Assembly (NCBI GenBank): GCA_964519345.1
Contig: CAZFKX010000023.1
Location: forward strand, 62,001 to 126,000
Reading direction: 5' to 3'
Length of the DNA stretch: 64,000 nt
Source of the DNA: Persephonella sp964519345
GTDB lineage: Bacteria; Aquificota; Aquificia; Aquificales; Hydrogenothermaceae
The first letter of the stretch is position 1. Each line of letters starts with the position of its first letter. Shown here in pieces: positions 7,889-15,842 of the stretch. The notes under the pieces were generated by a model. The model did not search any database. It saw nothing but the letters and a program-made list of their open reading frames with translations, and was not told the DNA's origin. Made by a program: the position numbers and the translations under genes.

Positions 7889-9766
7889 TTAAGACACGTA
7901 TGCTCCGTTTTCAATATCTCCATCTACAGTTAAAAGCCTCAGTCTTTTATCATCCTTTGCGGCAAGGATCATACCTTTTGATTCTATTCCAAAGATCTTT
8001 CTTGGTTTTAGATTTGTGAAAATAACTATTTTTTTACCTACAAGTTCTTCAGGTGTGTAAAACTGAGCAATTCCTGAAACTACAGTTCTCTTTTCATCGC
8101 CTATATCAACAGTAATCTTTAAGAGCTTATCAGCCTCTGGAACTTTTTCAGCCTCTACAACCTCACCCACTCTAAACTCAAGTTTGGCAAAATCATCAAT
8201 TGTTACCACATTCTCTTCCTTAACTTCTTTCAACTTTTCCTCCTCCTTTTCAGTTTCTATACGGGGAAAGAGAGGCTTTATTTTTTTCTTTATCTTTGTT
8301 CCTTCAGGAAAGGAATAAGGTTCCAATTTAAAATTAAGTTCTTTGATTCCAAGATAATCTAATGCCGTATTCATCTTTTCAGGCATAAATGGTTTTAAAA
8401 GGTAAGATATAAGCAAAAGGCCGTCAGCTATAGTGTAAAGAACAGTATTTAAATAACTGTTTTCTTCTTTTCTTAACTTCCACGGCTCTGTTTTTACTAT
8501 ATATTTATTGAGAAAATCAATAAAATCCCAGACAACTTCCAGAGATTTATTAAACTCTAACTTAGATATATGATCGTCGAAAGTATCTAAGGTATATTTG
8601 TATAACTCTTTATACTCTTTTTCAAGCTCTGTAGTTTTTTCAAGATAATTTACTATACCTTTATTGAACTTATTTATCATTGACAGCGATCTTGAAAAAA
8701 GATTTCCAAGATCGTTTGCAAGATCAGAATTTATCCTCCCGATAACAGCTTTTCTTGAAAAGTCACCATCAAGTCCAAAAGGAACTTCTCTCATCAAGAA
8801 GTATCTTAGCTGATCAACACCATATTCATTAGACGCCTCAAATGGATCTATAACATTTCCAAGCGATTTTGACATCTTATGTCCCTCAACAGTCCACCAA
8901 CCATGGGCAAAAACAGTCTCAGGAACTTCAAGACCAGCACTCATAAGGAAGGCTGGCCAGTAAACAGCATGAAACCTAAGTATATCTTTACCAACTATAT
9001 GAACATCTGCAGGCCAGAACTCATTTGGTGAAGGTGGGTAATCAACTGCAGTCAGGTAATTAGTTAAAGCATCAAACCATACATATACCGTATGATCAGG
9101 ATCAAACGGAACCTGTATTCCCCATTTTACCCTTTCCCTTTTCCTTGAAACAGAAAGATCCTTCAGTCCCTGTTTAACAAATGATACCACCTCATTTTTC
9201 CTATATTCTGGCATTATAAATTCAGGCTTTTCTTCGTAAAGTTTTAAAAGTCTGTTCTGATATTTAGATAGTTTAAAAAAGTAGCTTTCTTCTTTTACCT
9301 TTTCACATGGTTTTAGATGAATGGGACATTTATAATCATACTCCTTAATCTCGATCTCTGTCTTAAATTCCTCACAGCCTACACAGTACCAGCTTTCATA
9401 TTCCGAAAGGTATATATCTCCATTATCATAGCATTTTTGAAATATATATTGGACAGCTTTTATATGATCTGGATCTGTCGTTCTTATAAACCTGTCGTAT
9501 GATATATTTAAAACTTTCCATAACTCTTTAAATTTTTTATGGGTTATATCTGCAAGCTCTTTTGGAGACAATCCTTTTTCCTCTGCAGATTTTTGAATTT
9601 TGAGGCCGTGCTCATCAGTACCTGTAAGGAAAAATGTTTTAATTCCTTTCTGTCTAAAGTATCTTGCCAGAACATCAGCTGCTATTGTTGTGTAAGCATG
9701 ACCAAGATGTGGAAGATCATTAACGTAGTATATAGGAGTAGTTACATAAAATTTCTGCCTTTCCAT
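7889..9766 (-). CDS. metG: Methionyl-tRNA synthetase with C-terminal tRNA-binding domain
   Basis: This 625-residue class I synthetase charges tRNA-Met. The HIGH-type motif is HLGH near residue 20 and the KMSKS loop is KMSKSLGN. The knuckle inserted in the catalytic domain, CVGCEEF ... KCPIHLKPC, provides metal-binding cysteines and a histidine. Residues from about 515 form an EMAPII/Trbp111-type OB domain (FRVGEV, ESKGMILAA), which binds tRNA and mediates dimerisation. It is the first gene of the metG-nuoE-nuoF run. The divergent neighbour is the phosphoglucomutase gene. Confidence 0.96.
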   Translation of the reverse strand: MERQKFYVTTPIYYVNDLPHLGHAYTTIAADVLARYFRQKGIKTFFLTGTDEHGLKIQKSAEEKGLSPKELADITHKKFKELWKVLNISYDRFIRTTDPDHIKAVQYIFQKCYDNGDIYLSEYESWYCVGCEEFKTEIEIKEYDYKCPIHLKPCEKVKEESYFFKLSKYQNRLLKLYEEKPEFIMPEYRKNEVVSFVKQGLKDLSVSRKRERVKWGIQVPFDPDHTVYVWFDALTNYLTAVDYPPSPNEFWPADVHIVGKDILRFHAVYWPAFLMSAGLEVPETVFAHGWWTVEGHKMSKSLGNVIDPFEASNEYGVDQLRYFLMREVPFGLDGDFSRKAVIGRINSDLANDLGNLFSRSLSMINKFNKGIVNYLEKTTELEKEYKELYKYTLDTFDDHISKLEFNKSLEVVWDFIDFLNKYIVKTEPWKLRKEENSYLNTVLYTIADGLLLISYLLKPFMPEKMNTALDYLGIKELNFKLEPYSFPEGTKIKKKIKPLFPRIETEKEEEKLKEVKEENVVTIDDFAKLEFRVGEVVEAEKVPEADKLLKITVDIGDEKRTVVSGIAQFYTPEELVGKKIVIFTNLKPRKIFGIESKGMILAAKDDKRLRLLTVDGDIENGAYVS

Positions 9767-9835
9767 TAATTACCTCTTTAATTAATAAAGCTAATCCTTA
9801 GTATATCAGCTTGAAAACGATTTTTAAAGATTACT

Positions 9836-9864
9836 TTGATTTCAAGATTTATCAGGTATATCAT
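9836..9864 (+). promoter_or_regulatory. Candidate sigma-70 promoter for the phosphoglucomutase gene
   Basis: A -35-like TTGATT (9836-9841) and a -10-like TATCAT (9859-9864) are separated by exactly 17 bases. The predicted start would lie about 30 bases before the ATG at 9904, leaving room for the strong AGGAGG-like ribosome site (CCAGGAGGGA). The assignment rests on pattern only. Confidence 0.4.
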
Positions 9865-9903
9865 TAATGATAAAATTGTGATAGCACTTACCAGGAGGGA
9901 GCG

Positions 9904-11283
9904 ATGTCAATAAGATTTGGAACTGACGGATGGAGAGCTGTTATAGCAGATCAGTTTACATTTGATTCTGTTTCTAAAGTTGCACAGGCACATGCAGACC
10001 ATCTTAAAAATAAAAAAGGAAAAAAAGTGGTTGTAGGTTACGATCCAAGATTCATGTCTGAGGATTTTGCCTATGTGGTTGCTGAGGTTTTTTCAAGTAA
10101 TGGATTTTATGTTGTACTCTCATCATCAATCTGTACAACACCAGCACTTGCTCTTGCAACCAAAGAGTTAGAAGCAGATGAAGGAATAATGATTACAGCA
10201 TCCCACAACACATATAGATACAATGGATATAAGATAAAAGGTGGTTATGGAGGACCTGCAACACCTGAAATAATAAAAGAAGTTGAGAAAAAAATTGGAG
10301 TATCTGAGGTAAAACTGGGTATCACAAAATGGGAAGAGTTAGATTTAAACAGTCTTTATATAAAAAAGCTTAAAAGTTATATTTTGCCAGAGCTTTTCAA
10401 ACAAAAAATAGAAAAGGTAGTCCATGATCCTATGCATGGTTCTTCAATGGGACTTTTATCAAGGTTGCTTGAAGACACATTTATAGATGTTTCAGAGATA
10501 AACCACTACAGGGATCCATACTTTGGAGGACACCATCCAGAACCTATTGATAAGAATCTCTCCCTCTTGAAAGGAAAAGTTGTTGCTGAAGAGGCTATCG
10601 TTGGAATTGCAAATGACGGAGATGGAGACAGGGTAGGAATAGTTGATGAGGCAGGTGAATTTGTCAACACACAGATAGGATACGCTCTTCTTCTTTTACA
10701 CACGTTAAGGAATAAAAACATTGAAGGTGGAGTCGCAAAAACTGTATCAACCTCCTATCTCGTTGATAGAATATGCGAAAAGGAAAATAGAAAACTTTAT
10801 AAAACACCTGTCGGATTTAAATATATAGCTGATATTTTCCTAAAGGAAAAACTGGCTTTTGGTGGAGAGGAATCTGGCGGATATGGATTTGGATTTCATA
10901 TACCTGAAAGAGACGGTCTTCTATCAGGTCTTATGATAGTAGAAATGATTCTGCTCCATGGAAAGCCATTAACAAAGATAATTGAAGATCTTTTCTCAGA
11001 GTTCGGAACAGCTTATTACAAAAGGGAAGATCTTAAAGTAGAAGGTAATAAAGGTAGAATGCTTGTTGAAAGATTAAAAAAAGAACCTCTAAAAGAGCTT
11101 TCAGGTTTGAAGATTAAAGAAATAGATATGACAGACGGTGTGAAATTTATTTTTGAGAATGATGGATGGGTTCTTTTCAGAGCCTCTGGAACAGAACCTG
11201 TTCTTAGAATATACGTTGAGATGCCTGAGAAATCTCAGGTAGAAAAGATATTGGAAGAAGCAAAAACATTAATTGGAGGATAA
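9904..11283 (+). CDS. Phosphoglucomutase/phosphomannomutase family protein
   Basis: This 459-residue alpha-D-phosphohexomutase interconverts 1- and 6-phosphosugars. The phosphoserine loop is ITASHNTYRYNGYK, the metal loop is NDGDGDRVG, the sugar-binding loop is GGEESGGYGF, and the phosphate-binding loop near the C-terminus is RASGTEPVLRIY. All four domains are represented, at normal length. It starts with ATG after a strong ribosome site and is followed after two bases by an acidic unknown gene and then a thioesterase. Whether the substrate is glucose, mannose or glucosamine phosphate is not decided by these motifs. Confidence 0.93.
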   Translation: MSIRFGTDGWRAVIADQFTFDSVSKVAQAHADHLKNKKGKKVVVGYDPRFMSEDFAYVVAEVFSSNGFYVVLSSSICTTPALALATKELEADEGIMITASHNTYRYNGYKIKGGYGGPATPEIIKEVEKKIGVSEVKLGITKWEELDLNSLYIKKLKSYILPELFKQKIEKVVHDPMHGSSMGLLSRLLEDTFIDVSEINHYRDPYFGGHHPEPIDKNLSLLKGKVVAEEAIVGIANDGDGDRVGIVDEAGEFVNTQIGYALLLLHTLRNKNIEGGVAKTVSTSYLVDRICEKENRKLYKTPVGFKYIADIFLKEKLAFGGEESGGYGFGFHIPERDGLLSGLMIVEMILLHGKPLTKIIEDLFSEFGTAYYKREDLKVEGNKGRMLVERLKKEPLKELSGLKIKEIDMTDGVKFIFENDGWVLFRASGTEPVLRIYVEMPEKSQVEKILEEAKTLIGG

Positions 11284-11285
11284 AG

Positions 11286-11708
11286 ATGGAACAGCACATT
11301 TATCATCCTTTCGATGTAAGAATGACTGAGGATGAGGAAATTATTGCTATTGTTGAGCCTGACAGCTACATACAGGAAATGATAGAAAATGATAAAACAT
11401 GCTGGGAGGTGGATGTAGATGTAGATTATGATGAAGAAGAGCACGAACCATACCTTATGATCACCCTTATAAAGGATAATGGTCAGATATTTATGGCTTT
11501 TCCATACGGCGAAGCATGGGATGCCCTTTCTGAAAAGGGAGTCATCACTGTAGCACTTCTAACACAATTTGATCTTGATCACGGAAATGTCCACGATGCT
11601 ATAACAATATCAATTGAGCTTGATCCTTTTTTAAAAGGCTACATAGCAGGCGCAGAAAGAATGTGGGAAGCTGTAAGCGAGGAAGTGGAAGGGGAACATG
11701 AGGAATAA
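11286..11708 (+). CDS. Acidic conserved-looking protein of unknown function
   Basis: This 140-residue soluble protein is very acidic (runs such as EVDVDVDYDEEEHEPY, and a C-terminus ending EEVEGEHEE). It is predicted to be cytoplasmic, with no signal peptide or helix spans. I recognise no family. A regular alternation of hydrophobic and acidic residues in 35-80 suggests beta strands, and FLKGYIAGAERMWEAVSEE suggests a C-terminal amphipathic helix. It sits two bases after the phosphohexomutase gene and two before the thioesterase gene, with codon use like its neighbours, so it is very likely expressed. Confidence 0.7.
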   Translation: MEQHIYHPFDVRMTEDEEIIAIVEPDSYIQEMIENDKTCWEVDVDVDYDEEEHEPYLMITLIKDNGQIFMAFPYGEAWDALSEKGVITVALLTQFDLDHGNVHDAITISIELDPFLKGYIAGAERMWEAVSEEVEGEHEE

Positions 11709-11710
11709 AA

Positions 11711-12103
11711 ATGATCGTAAGATTTAAAAGAAAAGTAAATTTTTATGAAACAGATGCACAGGGCATAGTTCATCACTCAAACTATCCAAGATACTTTGAG
11801 GAGGCAAGAGGATACTATCTCGAGAATTTAGGCTTTCCATATTCTGATATAAGGAATAAATTGAATACGGATATAGTTATTCTGGAAATAAATATTAACT
11901 ATAGGCATCCCCTCGTTTACGGAGACAGTTTTGAGATAATTACAGAACTGGATATAGAAAACAGGTATTTTTTCAACTTCAGATACACAGTAAAGAAAAA
12001 AAATGAAACTATATCCACGGGTAAAACAAGACACTGCTGTATAAGTAGGAGTAATAAAAAGATGATCCCGATTCCAGACGAACTTAGAAATAAATTAGAT
12101 TAA
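11711..12103 (+). CDS. YbgC/4HBT-family acyl-CoA thioesterase
   Basis: This 130-residue hotdog-fold protein opens with the classic 4-hydroxybenzoyl-CoA thioesterase/YbgC signature: FYETDAQGIVHHSNYPRYFEEAR, with the catalytic aspartate in TDAQG. Members hydrolyse acyl-CoA or acyl-ACP thioesters; in proteobacteria YbgC is linked to the Tol-Pal system, but no tol genes are seen here. It is last in the three-gene run from 9904. Its TAA stop is directly adjacent to the 3' CCA end of the opposite-strand tRNA gene, with no spacer. Confidence 0.88.
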   Translation: MIVRFKRKVNFYETDAQGIVHHSNYPRYFEEARGYYLENLGFPYSDIRNKLNTDIVILEININYRHPLVYGDSFEIITELDIENRYFFNFRYTVKKKNETISTGKTRHCCISRSNKKMIPIPDELRNKLD

Positions 12104-12190
12104 TGGTGCCCAGGGCGGGAGTCGAACCCGCACGCCCTTTCGGGCACTACCCCCTCAAGATAGCGCGTCTGCCAATTCCGCCACCTGGGC
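12104..12190 (-). tRNA. tRNA-Leu, anticodon GAG, CCA encoded
   Basis: Read on the minus strand, the sequence folds as a class II tRNA. The acceptor stem is GCCCAGG paired with CCTGGGC, and the D arm is GGAATTGGCAGAC. The anticodon stem CTATC/GGTAG closes the loop TTGAGGG (anticodon GAG). A long variable arm, TGCCCGAAAGGGC, and a T arm GCGGGTTCGACTCCCGC follow. The discriminator is A, and CCA is encoded at 12106-12104. Loop position and overall layout match bacterial tRNA-Leu(GAG). Confidence 0.96.
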
Positions 12191-12204
12191 GAGTGAGGAT
12201 ATAT

Positions 12205-12233
12205 ATTATATGAAAAAGGAGAAAATTTTGCAA
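12205..12233 (-). promoter_or_regulatory. Sigma-70 promoter of the tRNA-Leu gene
   Basis: On the minus strand, TTGCAA (12233-12228) and a perfect TATAAT (12210-12205) are separated by exactly 17 bases. Transcription would begin about 8 bases before the mature tRNA 5' end at 12190. The -10 box overlaps the ATG at 12210 of the divergent DHH-domain gene, so tRNA transcription and expression of that gene could interfere. Confidence 0.8.
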
Positions 12234-14825
12234 GTAGTTTATATAGAAGAAGGGGCTGATCTTGACGCATTTTCCTCAGCATATGGGATAACACTGCTTT
12301 ATCCCGAGGCAAAAATACTGCTTCCACACGCGATATCACCTACGGTAAGACTAACAATAAATAGATTCAAAGATATACTTGAAAAAAAGATCGTAAGAAA
12401 AAGAGATATAAATCAGATAGAAAGACTATTTTTAGTCGATACATCAAATATAAAAAAAGTAAAGCAGTACCTTAAAGACCTTATCTCAGAAAAAACAGAA
12501 ATACAAATATATGACCATCATCCATCAAAGCTAAAAAAAACCGATAATTTAAAAATTTTTTTCAGGAAAACCGGTAGTGCTACAACAATAGTCACACAGA
12601 AATTAATAGAAAGAAATATACAGATAAAGTCTGAAGATGCTACGCTTCTGCTTTTAGGTATATATGAAGATACAGGTTCTTTTACATACAGCATAACAAA
12701 ACCTGAAGATCTTAAAGCAGCAGCTTTTTTACTCAGTAAAGGTGGAGATCTGGAAACTGTAAGGACAATCCTCGAGAGAAGAATAGATGAAAAACAGATA
12801 AATATAGTTCAACAGCTTATTGAGAATATCCAGTACTTTCCGGTTAAAAATAAAAAAATAATAATATCAGTTGCTTACAGTAAAGAGTATATACCTGATA
12901 TATCTGCTCATCTACATCTTATTAAACCTTTTCAGGAAGTAGATGCTTTTTTTGCAGTAATAAACGCTTCAGGAAAGATCAGCATTATAGGAAGATCTAA
13001 AACAAAGGAAATAAACATAGGAAAGATTCTTTCTTACTTGGGAGGAGGTGGTCATTATGCTGCGGGGAGTGCAATGATTAAAGGTATGACTACACAGGAG
13101 ATAAAAACATACCTTGAGAACATTCTTATAGGGGAGTTTTACAGAGATCAAAGAATATCAAATATTATGTATAAAAATGTTATAAAGGTTGAGAAATCAA
13201 AAATATTAAAAGAGCTAAGGGATGTGATACAAAAAGTTCCTGTTATATTTGTTATAAACAGGGAAGGTAAGTTTGATGGGATAGCACTTTCAAAAGTTTT
13301 AAAAGAAAGCATAAGACACGGTATTGATGATGTACCTATTGAAAATTTCGTTATTGACAATGTTGTTACATTTGAGGAAGATATGCCTGTGGCAGAAGCA
13401 GAGAAATTCCTTATAAACTCATCACAGGATTATTTCCCTGTTCTGAAAAGAGGTTATCCAGTCGGTATAGTCTCAAGAAATTATCTTCTGAAAGTTCTCC
13501 ACGGTCAGGTTTTTGATTTTGAGAAGGACATTTTTATAACAAGGGAGAGGATAAAACCAAAATACCTTAACTACAGGGAAAAATTAAAACAGCACCTTCC
13601 TGTAGAGGTAATTGATGAATTAAAAAAGATAGGAATAATATCAAAAGAGTTAAATTTCAGATCTTATCTTGTTGGGGGAATTGTAAGAGACATCGTTATG
13701 AGAAGGAAAAATCTTGATATAGATATCATTGTCGAGGGAGACGCTGTAGAGCTTGCAAGAAGATATGCTGCCGAAAATAAGTATAAATACTACTATTTTG
13801 AAGAATTTATGACAGCACAAGTAACACTCCCTTCAGGACTTAAGATAGATTTTGCAACAGCAAGAAAGGAGATTTATGATTATCCAGGAGCTTACCCGAA
13901 GGTAAAAAAAGCCACAATAAAGGAGGATCTTTACAGAAGAGATTTTACAATAAATACACTTGCAGTTGAGATCACTGAAGACAACTTTGGAACATTAATA
14001 GATTTTTTTAACGGATTAAGGGACATAAAAGATAAAGTTATAAGAATACTTCACCAGTTAAGCTTTATTGAGGATCCTGTTAGAATCCTAAGAGCAGTAA
14101 GATTTGCAGGAAGATTTGGCTTCAAGATAGGGAAGATGACAGAAAAACTTCTTAAACTTGCTATTGATGAAAATCTGCTTCTTGTTGCACCAACAGGAAG
14201 GGTAAATACTGAACTGTCTTACTCATTTAATGAAGAAAAAGCTACAGAGATCATTTATCTGATGAATAAATATAAAATCCTTCATCAGCTGATACCAGAG
14301 TTTGTTTTTGATCAAAAAAGAGAGGAGGTTATAAACAGACTCAGGGATATGATAATAACATTTGAGATATTTTTCGGCCATAGAGTTGACAGGGTCGCCA
14401 ACTATCTTCTTGCATTAATGTATCATCTTCCCCTTGATATTTCATACCAGTTTTTAGATAGATACCATTTTTCAAATGGGAAGCAACTTTTTAAGCTTTT
14501 TTTCTCTATTAAGGGAAGATTTAGAAGAATACCAGAAAAAAACAGCGAACTTTATCTCAATATAAAAAACATAAAAAAAGATATACTCGTTTTTATATGT
14601 TCATACCTTCCTGCAGAAGTAGCAGAAAGAATAATTTACCTCCTAAAAAAAGAAGAGGAAAGAAAACTACTTATTACAGGCAATGATTTGAAAGAACTTG
14701 GACTAAAACCTTCACCCTTATTTAAAGAGATACTTGATGATATATTCCTTAAATATCTTGATGGAGAGATAAAAAATAGAAGAGAGGCACTTGAGTATCT
14801 TAAAAATAAATATAAATTAAAATGA
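12210..14825 (+). CDS. DHH-DHHA1-CBS-CBS-tRNA nucleotidyltransferase fusion
   Basis: This is an 871-residue multidomain protein. The N-terminal third is a DHH/DHHA1 phosphoesterase (EGADLDAFSSA, YDHHPSKLKK, GIYEDTGSFTY, GGGGHYAAGSA), and two CBS repeats span roughly 310-430. The C-terminal half is a class II tRNA nucleotidyltransferase/poly(A) polymerase: YLVGGIVRD, the catalytic NLDIDIIVEGDA, RRDFTINTLA and EDPVRILRAVRFAGRFGF. In Aquifex, CCA addition is split between CC-adding and A-adding enzymes, and I recall one of them having this fused architecture; which activity applies here is not resolved. The start may be ATG 12210 or TTG 12228; the latter has AAGGAG six bases upstream. Confidence 0.9.
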   Translation: MKKEKILQVVYIEEGADLDAFSSAYGITLLYPEAKILLPHAISPTVRLTINRFKDILEKKIVRKRDINQIERLFLVDTSNIKKVKQYLKDLISEKTEIQIYDHHPSKLKKTDNLKIFFRKTGSATTIVTQKLIERNIQIKSEDATLLLLGIYEDTGSFTYSITKPEDLKAAAFLLSKGGDLETVRTILERRIDEKQINIVQQLIENIQYFPVKNKKIIISVAYSKEYIPDISAHLHLIKPFQEVDAFFAVINASGKISIIGRSKTKEINIGKILSYLGGGGHYAAGSAMIKGMTTQEIKTYLENILIGEFYRDQRISNIMYKNVIKVEKSKILKELRDVIQKVPVIFVINREGKFDGIALSKVLKESIRHGIDDVPIENFVIDNVVTFEEDMPVAEAEKFLINSSQDYFPVLKRGYPVGIVSRNYLLKVLHGQVFDFEKDIFITRERIKPKYLNYREKLKQHLPVEVIDELKKIGIISKELNFRSYLVGGIVRDIVMRRKNLDIDIIVEGDAVELARRYAAENKYKYYYFEEFMTAQVTLPSGLKIDFATARKEIYDYPGAYPKVKKATIKEDLYRRDFTINTLAVEITEDNFGTLIDFFNGLRDIKDKVIRILHQLSFIEDPVRILRAVRFAGRFGFKIGKMTEKLLKLAIDENLLLVAPTGRVNTELSYSFNEEKATEIIYLMNKYKILHQLIPEFVFDQKREEVINRLRDMIITFEIFFGHRVDRVANYLLALMYHLPLDISYQFLDRYHFSNGKQLFKLFFSIKGRFRRIPEKNSELYLNIKNIKKDILVFICSYLPAEVAERIIYLLKKEEERKLLITGNDLKELGLKPSPLFKEILDDIFLKYLDGEIKNRREALEYLKNKYKLK

Positions 14826-14828
14826 GAT

Positions 14829-15146
14829 ATGAAAACCTCAGATTTAACCATCTTTGTTATAAGTATCATGTCCATTATTGTTGTAGGTTATGGTCTGTAT
14901 AAATTCTACGAATCATCAAAACCAAGATATTACAAGCCAGATCATAGGAAAATCCCTAATTACTATAAAGGAGATATAAGAAATACACCTGGTTACTATA
15001 AAGGTAATATGAAAAAAGTTCCAAAGTACTATAAAGGAAAAATGTCTGAAAGCCCAAACTACTACAGACCAAAAGGTGTAAAAAGCAGCGAAAAAGAGAG
15101 AGAAAAAGATGGAAATAAACTTGAAGCTTTAAGAGAAGGATGGTAA
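14829..15146 (+). CDS. Small membrane protein with five YYKG repeats
   Basis: The 105-residue protein begins with a hydrophobic helix (about 5-24), followed by five tandem 11-residue repeats whose prolines fall at exactly 32, 43, 54, 65 and 76. The repeat form is P-x-Tyr-Tyr-Lys-Gly plus five variable, mostly basic or polar residues; the fifth copy is PNYYRPKG. The tail is charged (SEKEREKDGNK). It would be an inner-membrane-anchored, strongly basic, tyrosine-rich segment. I do not recognise the family. It lies three bases after the nucleotidyltransferase gene and 39 bases before a two-component system. Confidence 0.75.
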   Translation: MKTSDLTIFVISIMSIIVVGYGLYKFYESSKPRYYKPDHRKIPNYYKGDIRNTPGYYKGNMKKVPKYYKGKMSESPNYYRPKGVKSSEKEREKDGNKLEALREGW

Positions 15147-15185
15147 TTCACTGATATTTCACATAAAGTTTAATAAGATTAGATC

Positions 15186-15842
15186 ATGAAGGTTCTGATA
15201 GTAGAAGATAATGCACAACTAAATGATACGCTTAAAGAAGTACTTGAGATAAATGGATATCTTGTAGATTCAGCTTTTGATGGCGAAGAAGCTTTAGACT
15301 ATCTGAATGCAACTGAGTATGATCTTATAATACTTGATATAATGCTTCCCAAAATAGACGGCTATAGAGTATGCCAGATTGCGAGGGAAAAGGGTATAAA
15401 CACACCTATACTTATGCTGACAGCAAAGGATAGGCTTGAGGATAAAGTTAGAGGGCTTGATATTGGAGCCGACGACTATCTTGTAAAACCTTTTGAGATT
15501 GAGGAACTTATCGCAAGGGTCAGGGCGCTTATCAGAAGAGCATCTTCCGAAAAAAGCAACATAATAAAGATAGGAGACTTTATTGTAGATCTAAATAAGA
15601 GAGAGGTTAAGAAAAACGGCACAAAGCTGATGATAACCCCAAAATTGTTCTGTATTCTTGAACAGTTGTTGAGAAATAGAGGAAAGGTGGTAACTTATGA
15701 AACATTAATGAATAAATGTTGGGATATTAATGATTATCCAACAAGGGAAACGGTAAGAGCAAATATAAAACTTTTAAGAAAGATACTTCAGGATAAAGAT
15801 ATTATCCATAATGTATCTGGAGTAGGTTATAAAATAGAATGA
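15186..15842 (+). CDS. OmpR-family response regulator
   Basis: This 218-residue regulator has an N-terminal receiver domain with acidic pocket VEDN, phosphoacceptor aspartate in LIILDIMLPKIDG (about residue 51), the TAKD threonine/lysine region and VKPF lysine. A winged-helix OmpR/PhoB DNA-binding domain follows from about 120 (LTPKLF-type segment, then RETVRANIKLLRKIL and VSGVGYKIE). Its stop overlaps the start of the sensor kinase gene by four bases, so they form a cognate pair. The target genes cannot be read from the sequence; the YYKG-repeat gene is immediately upstream. Confidence 0.94.
   Translation: MKVLIVEDNAQLNDTLKEVLEINGYLVDSAFDGEEALDYLNATEYDLIILDIMLPKIDGYRVCQIAREKGINTPILMLTAKDRLEDKVRGLDIGADDYLVKPFEIEELIARVRALIRRASSEKSNIIKIGDFIVDLNKREVKKNGTKLMITPKLFCILEQLLRNRGKVVTYETLMNKCWDINDYPTRETVRANIKLLRKILQDKDIIHNVSGVGYKIE

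Noticed and set aside
12100..12339. Open frame of 79 codons on the minus strand
   Set aside because: It reads straight through the tRNA-Leu gene and its promoter; its C-terminal part is translated tRNA.
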